Shown here: piece after piece, positions 33,216 through 36,316 of the stretch | How the letters are laid out: each line of letters opens with the position of its first letter | Position numbering within the stretch: position 1 is the stretch's first letter | From: Clostridiales bacterium | GTDB taxonomy: Bacteria; Bacillota; Clostridia; Lachnospirales; Cellulosilyticaceae | Direction of reading: 5' to 3' | NCBI GenBank assembly: GCA_019418225.1 | Contig: DYCF01000047.1 | Location: 1-36,316, forward strand | Length of the DNA stretch: 36,316 nt | Notes under the pieces: generated by a model | Seen by the model: the letters and a program-made list of their open reading frames with translations, nothing else | What the model was told of the DNA's origin: nothing | Databases searched by the model: none | Translations under genes and position numbers: made by a program

Positions 33216-35297
33216 TTATTTTTTCCAATAGATTTCCAATGTATCACCATTTTGTAATACATCAATAAGTGTAGCTGGCATGCCATTTCGCATGAGCTGC
33301 ACAGTCCCTTGCGGTTTACTTAAATCAAAATCTATAAAATCAAATATATTGGCTAAGATATAATCTGATTCTTTTGCTGGTAGTTGAACCATTTTACCAT
33401 TTGCCATAATATATAGATTTTCTATATAAGATTGTGATGAGGCTACCTGTATATTTTGTTCTAAAGATACCGTTGTTTCGTCCTCATCGCAATCATCCAT
33501 TTGATTTTCACCATCTACCTGTGTACCTATTGCCTCCTCAGCTTTTTCATCAGTAGGGTTTAAAATCTCATCAATTAAAATATTATCGTTTGGCTGAAGC
33601 ATATAATCATGTGCTACAACTTCTAAGTTTACTGTCACTATTTGATGTGGCTGTGTATAATGAAGTTCTTTCAATATCTCATCTAATCTTGTCAGTTCCA
33701 AAATGGTTAACTCTGCATTTTCAACTATTTCTGTATTGACATCTACTATCTCATCATTTAATAGTGTTAGTGGCATGGTATAACTTTGTCCATTAATTGT
33801 TATTGAAAATGGATTTTCAATATAATCTTTAATGATAGCCTTACCATCCTCACCAGCTGTGGCAAAATCAACCTCTATACGATCTCCTTCTGTAATAAGG
33901 TCATTGATGGTTGCCAAATTGCCATTTAAAGTGATGGTTGCCGGTGTACCTTTTTCACCTTTAATACGCATACGTTCACCATTTAATTTAAACATTAATG
34001 TTTTTCCTCTTTGTGGGAAAATAGCTGTATGTTCAATACCTCCTGCTACAATAGCATCTAATATACTCAGTTTCTTTGCATTTAAAAGTTGTACTTGCTG
34101 GCCATTGAGCGTCACCATCGTAAATTCACTATAACGATTTTCTAAGGCTGTCATACAGATTCCAAGTGGTGTAATCATATCTGGACTATTTGGAATACCC
34201 ACTTCATCTTTAATTCTAACAAGATGCTCTGTTGAACGCGTTGCAACGCGCTGATTTAAAAGCTGTAGAAGTTCCGCCAAACGCTCAGGTACATTTATCA
34301 TTTCACTCCCACCACCTACACAAAAAACAGCATTTGGTGCGTGATCGCCATTAAGTTCTAAAATCTTTGTGGCGATACTTTTTGTAAGTGTTTCAAGTAC
34401 GGGTGCAATAGTTTCCTCTAACGCTTTACAGCTTATTTCTTGAGGTAAGCCCAGAATATCATTAAATAGAATAGGGTCAACATTTTTCATATCTTGCTTC
34501 ATCTTTTCAGCTGTTTGGAAATCTACTAAATATTTATGTACAATAGCTTCTGTTACTTCATCTCCAGCAAGTGGAATCATGCCATAAGCCACGACACTTC
34601 CTTCTTTTGTAATCGCAATATCTGAAGTCCCTGCCCCAATATCTACAAGCGCTAGATTTAATAAACGAATATTTTCAGGAATTACTGCATTAATAGCTGC
34701 AATAGGTTCTAACGTTAAATTACTTACAGTAAGTTCTGCGCGCTCTGTTACTGCATATAAACTGTCAATAACCTGTTTTGGTAAGAAAGTTGCTAAAAGA
34801 CGTGCACCGATACGATTTCCTTTATGCCCCTCTAAATTTGACATTTCATAATCATCTAAGTAATAATGAATTACCGAGTACGCTACACAAAAATAATCCG
34901 TTTCCCCACTAACTTCTTTTTGTGCAGCCTTAGCACGTTCTACACCTTCTAATTCTAAATGATGTACACTAGCTAAAGTAAACTCTTGAGTTTCCTCATA
35001 GTCATGCACAACGTCTACAATTTGTGTGCTTAAAGCACGTCCTGCCGCTGCAATAGCTACTTCCGTTAGCTTCATATCTAATTTTTGTTCTAAAGCAGAT
35101 TTTACCTCATATACAGTTTTAGCTACTTTGCCGATATCATGAATCTGCCCATCTAACATCGCACGTTCTTCATGTTCACGACGTTCATATGCTACAATAT
35201 TAAATTCATTGCCATCCTTATAACCTACTACCCCAATTACTGTACGTGTCCCAATATCTAATCCAAAACACAATGTTTCTTTTACATAATCTTTCAT
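33216..35297 (-). CDS. FtsA-like actin-family ATPase with long repeated C-terminal extension
   Basis: Residues 8-390 are an FtsA/PilM-type actin-fold ATPase: phosphate-1 DIGTRTVIG (14-22), a probable SHS2-type subdomain (about 75-175), phosphate-2 DIGAGTSDIAI (219-229) and the adenosine loop CVGGGSEM (326-333). It is much longer than FtsA (about 420). Residues about 395-693 hold repeated beta-type units beginning with an Asn-Gly turn (LNG 397, LNG 437, LNG 457, ING 501, ANG 632, RNG 670) and ending in segments like EGDRIEVDF or NGDTLEIYW, suggestive of beta-grasp domains. An acidic linker spans about 580-612. No terminal amphipathic helix like that of FtsA is seen. ACT and UPF0210 genes follow, a GalT-like gene precedes. 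Confidence 0.8.
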   Translation of the reverse strand: MKDYVKETLCFGLDIGTRTVIGVVGYKDGNEFNIVAYERREHEERAMLDGQIHDIGKVAKTVYEVKSALEQKLDMKLTEVAIAAAGRALSTQIVDVVHDYEETQEFTLASVHHLELEGVERAKAAQKEVSGETDYFCVAYSVIHYYLDDYEMSNLEGHKGNRIGARLLATFLPKQVIDSLYAVTERAELTVSNLTLEPIAAINAVIPENIRLLNLALVDIGAGTSDIAITKEGSVVAYGMIPLAGDEVTEAIVHKYLVDFQTAEKMKQDMKNVDPILFNDILGLPQEISCKALEETIAPVLETLTKSIATKILELNGDHAPNAVFCVGGGSEMINVPERLAELLQLLNQRVATRSTEHLVRIKDEVGIPNSPDMITPLGICMTALENRYSEFTMVTLNGQQVQLLNAKKLSILDAIVAGGIEHTAIFPQRGKTLMFKLNGERMRIKGEKGTPATITLNGNLATINDLITEGDRIEVDFATAGEDGKAIIKDYIENPFSITINGQSYTMPLTLLNDEIVDVNTEIVENAELTILELTRLDEILKELHYTQPHQIVTVNLEVVAHDYMLQPNDNILIDEILNPTDEKAEEAIGTQVDGENQMDDCDEDETTVSLEQNIQVASSQSYIENLYIMANGKMVQLPAKESDYILANIFDFIDFDLSKPQGTVQLMRNGMPATLIDVLQNGDTLEIYWKK

Positions 35298-35305
35298 AGG
35301 AACCC

Positions 35306-36160
35306 TTACTCCTTCAATAATTTTTTCATTTGGGCTACAGCATGCTCTGGTGAAACCATATTAATGAAGCATCCTGTAGCAAGTTCAAATCCTGCCATAT
35401 TCCCTAAACGCATGGCAACCTTAATATGAAAATGATAATCTAAGTTCAAATCTAGTGCCCCACCCATCATGCAAATATTATATGAGCATCCTGGCTGTAA
35501 AACATCATACGCTATAAGCACTTTTTTTAATAAATGAGATACTTCCTTTAATAACTGTCCTGGCAGTTGCCCATAATGCTGATAATGCTGCTTTGGCATC
35601 ATAATTATTTCATAAGCAAAACGAGGTGCTTTAGGTGAACAAATAATCCAATTGGTTGTTTCAACTATCTTATACTCTAATGCTATAGCTTTCTCCACCT
35701 GCCCACATAAATAGCAACCTGCTGATTGCTGATAATGTGCATATTGATGATGCATAGCTTCTGGCACCTTACTAAGTGCTAAAATCTGCCAATGCGAATG
35801 ACTGATACTCGCCCCACCATGTGCACCATAATTTTTAAATATTTGTATAAACTTTACTTTATCATCTTTACTTACTTCATGAAAGCGCTGCTGTATCTTT
35901 AAAAGAATTTCTTCCCACTGCTCTTTACTAAAGTCCTTTGGTGCTTGATGATGATAAGGTGTGTCGACTATCACATCATGAATGCCATAAGGATCTGTAA
36001 ATGCATCTGCAACAGGATACTTATTTTCTAAAATGACAACCCCCTCATGAGGAAAGCAAAAGGGACAATCTAAAGCTTTTTCATCAATCATAGGTCTTCT
36101 GCGTCTACCTTCTGCAATAATACAATTATTTAAAAGTATTTCATCATAATATTCCATCAT
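35306..36160 (-). CDS. GalT-like HIT-superfamily nucleotidyltransferase (DUF4931-like)
   Basis: A 284-residue relative of galactose-1-phosphate uridylyltransferase. Visible are CPFC (32-35), HGGASISHSHWQI (114-126, with H121-x-H123-x-Q in the position of the GalT HPHxQ active site, so Ser replaces Pro), CYLC (149-152), HFHIKV (243-248) and the GalT-like end NMVSPEHAVAQMKKLL. Two Cys pairs suggest zinc. It may transfer or phosphorolyse a nucleotide sugar; the substrate is unknown and no gal genes are nearby. GAAAGG precedes the ATG. It is the first gene of the run to 28720, eight bases before the FtsA-like gene. Confidence 0.78.
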   Translation of the reverse strand: MMEYYDEILLNNCIIAEGRRRRPMIDEKALDCPFCFPHEGVVILENKYPVADAFTDPYGIHDVIVDTPYHHQAPKDFSKEQWEEILLKIQQRFHEVSKDDKVKFIQIFKNYGAHGGASISHSHWQILALSKVPEAMHHQYAHYQQSAGCYLCGQVEKAIALEYKIVETTNWIICSPKAPRFAYEIIMMPKQHYQHYGQLPGQLLKEVSHLLKKVLIAYDVLQPGCSYNICMMGGALDLNLDYHFHIKVAMRLGNMAGFELATGCFINMVSPEHAVAQMKKLLKE

Positions 36161-36241
36161 TCATTACCTTTCTTTTTTATCATTTTACACTATACTCAAA
36201 AAAAATAAAAGAGGTTATATCACTACTCTCTAAAAAAATGA

Positions 36242-36269
36242 AGACTACTCATAAGCTTATGAGTAGTCT
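36242..36269 (-). terminator. Terminator of a gene to the right of the window
   Basis: A 28-nt perfect palindrome (half-site AGACTACTCATAAG) is followed on the minus strand by TCATTTTTTTAGAG. It insulates the GalT-like gene from the preceding gene outside the window. Confidence 0.85.
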
Positions 36270-36285
36270 CAGATTGTTGACAAAA

Positions 36286-36316
36286 AGGTTCTAGAATGCA
36301 TTGCATTCCAGAACCT
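36286..36316 (-). terminator. Second tandem terminator at the window edge
   Basis: Arms AGGTTCT/AGAACCT plus GAATGC/GCATTC with one mismatch and a 3-nt loop give a stem of about 14 bp, followed on the minus strand by TTTTTGTC. It is the first of two terminators in a row for transcripts entering from the right. Confidence 0.8.

Noticed and set aside
34000..34134. Plus-strand 100-codon frame in the FtsA-like gene
   Set aside because: It is antisense to an established long gene and has no start signal.

Overview
The window looks like chromosomal DNA of a low-GC, spore-former-type Firmicute, most likely class Clostridia. The gene order miaB-mutS-mutL-miaA-hfq, the anaerobic ribonucleotide reductase, a PPi-type phosphofructokinase, a CcpA-type cre site and the AT-rich intergenic DNA all fit. 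A relative of Cellulosilyticum or other Lachnospirales is possible, but that is inference. Almost everything is read from the minus strand. The plus-strand genes are a MATE transporter, an ECF-type S component and one small ORF. I saw no tRNA, rRNA, CRISPR array, intact insertion sequence or prophage.

Layout from left to right. (1) 1-1900: a methionine gamma-lyase/aluminium-resistance family PLP enzyme, its promoter and a decayed tyrosine recombinase N-terminus. (2) 1906-9647: hfq, miaA, mutL, mutS and miaB, one tRNA-modification, mismatch-repair and RNA-chaperone operon read right to left. (3) 9754-11671: a 52-residue unknown ORF, a cytoplasmic-looking peptidoglycan amidase and an unrecognised 297-residue protein. 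(4) 11764-15312: nrdD-nrdG-dut behind tandem NrdR boxes. (5) 15343-17515: an amidohydrolase and an F420-ligase-like protein. (6) 17792-22305: aspartate:alanine antiporter, aspartate 4-decarboxylase and a truncated UvrC-like nuclease. (7) 22342-23870: PPi-phosphofructokinase under a cre site, with a possible 49-residue ORF upstream. (8) 23912-26028: MATE transporter and ECF S component. (9) 26173-28293: panB-panC-panD. (10) 28720-36160: a six-gene run encoding a GalT-like protein, a large FtsA-like ATPase, an ACT protein, its UPF0210 partner, dipeptidase PepD and an AI-2E-family permease, entered behind two tandem terminators at the right edge.

How the genes work together. The mut/mia/hfq block is housekeeping. 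nrdD, nrdG and dut together make deoxynucleotides and remove dUTP, and the NrdR boxes suggest joint control by dNTP/ATP status. AspT and AspD form a proton-motive cycle: aspartate in, decarboxylation, alanine plus CO2 out. PanD also uses aspartate, making beta-alanine for PanC, while PanB makes the pantoate half.

I did not find an obviously new defence or mobile system. The least explained items are the roughly 300-residue repeated C-terminal extension of the FtsA-like protein, the truncated UvrC-like nuclease translationally overlapping aspD, the unrecognised 297-residue protein, two small ORFs (9754-9912 and 23721-23870), and a near-consensus plus-strand promoter inside the nrd regulatory region.
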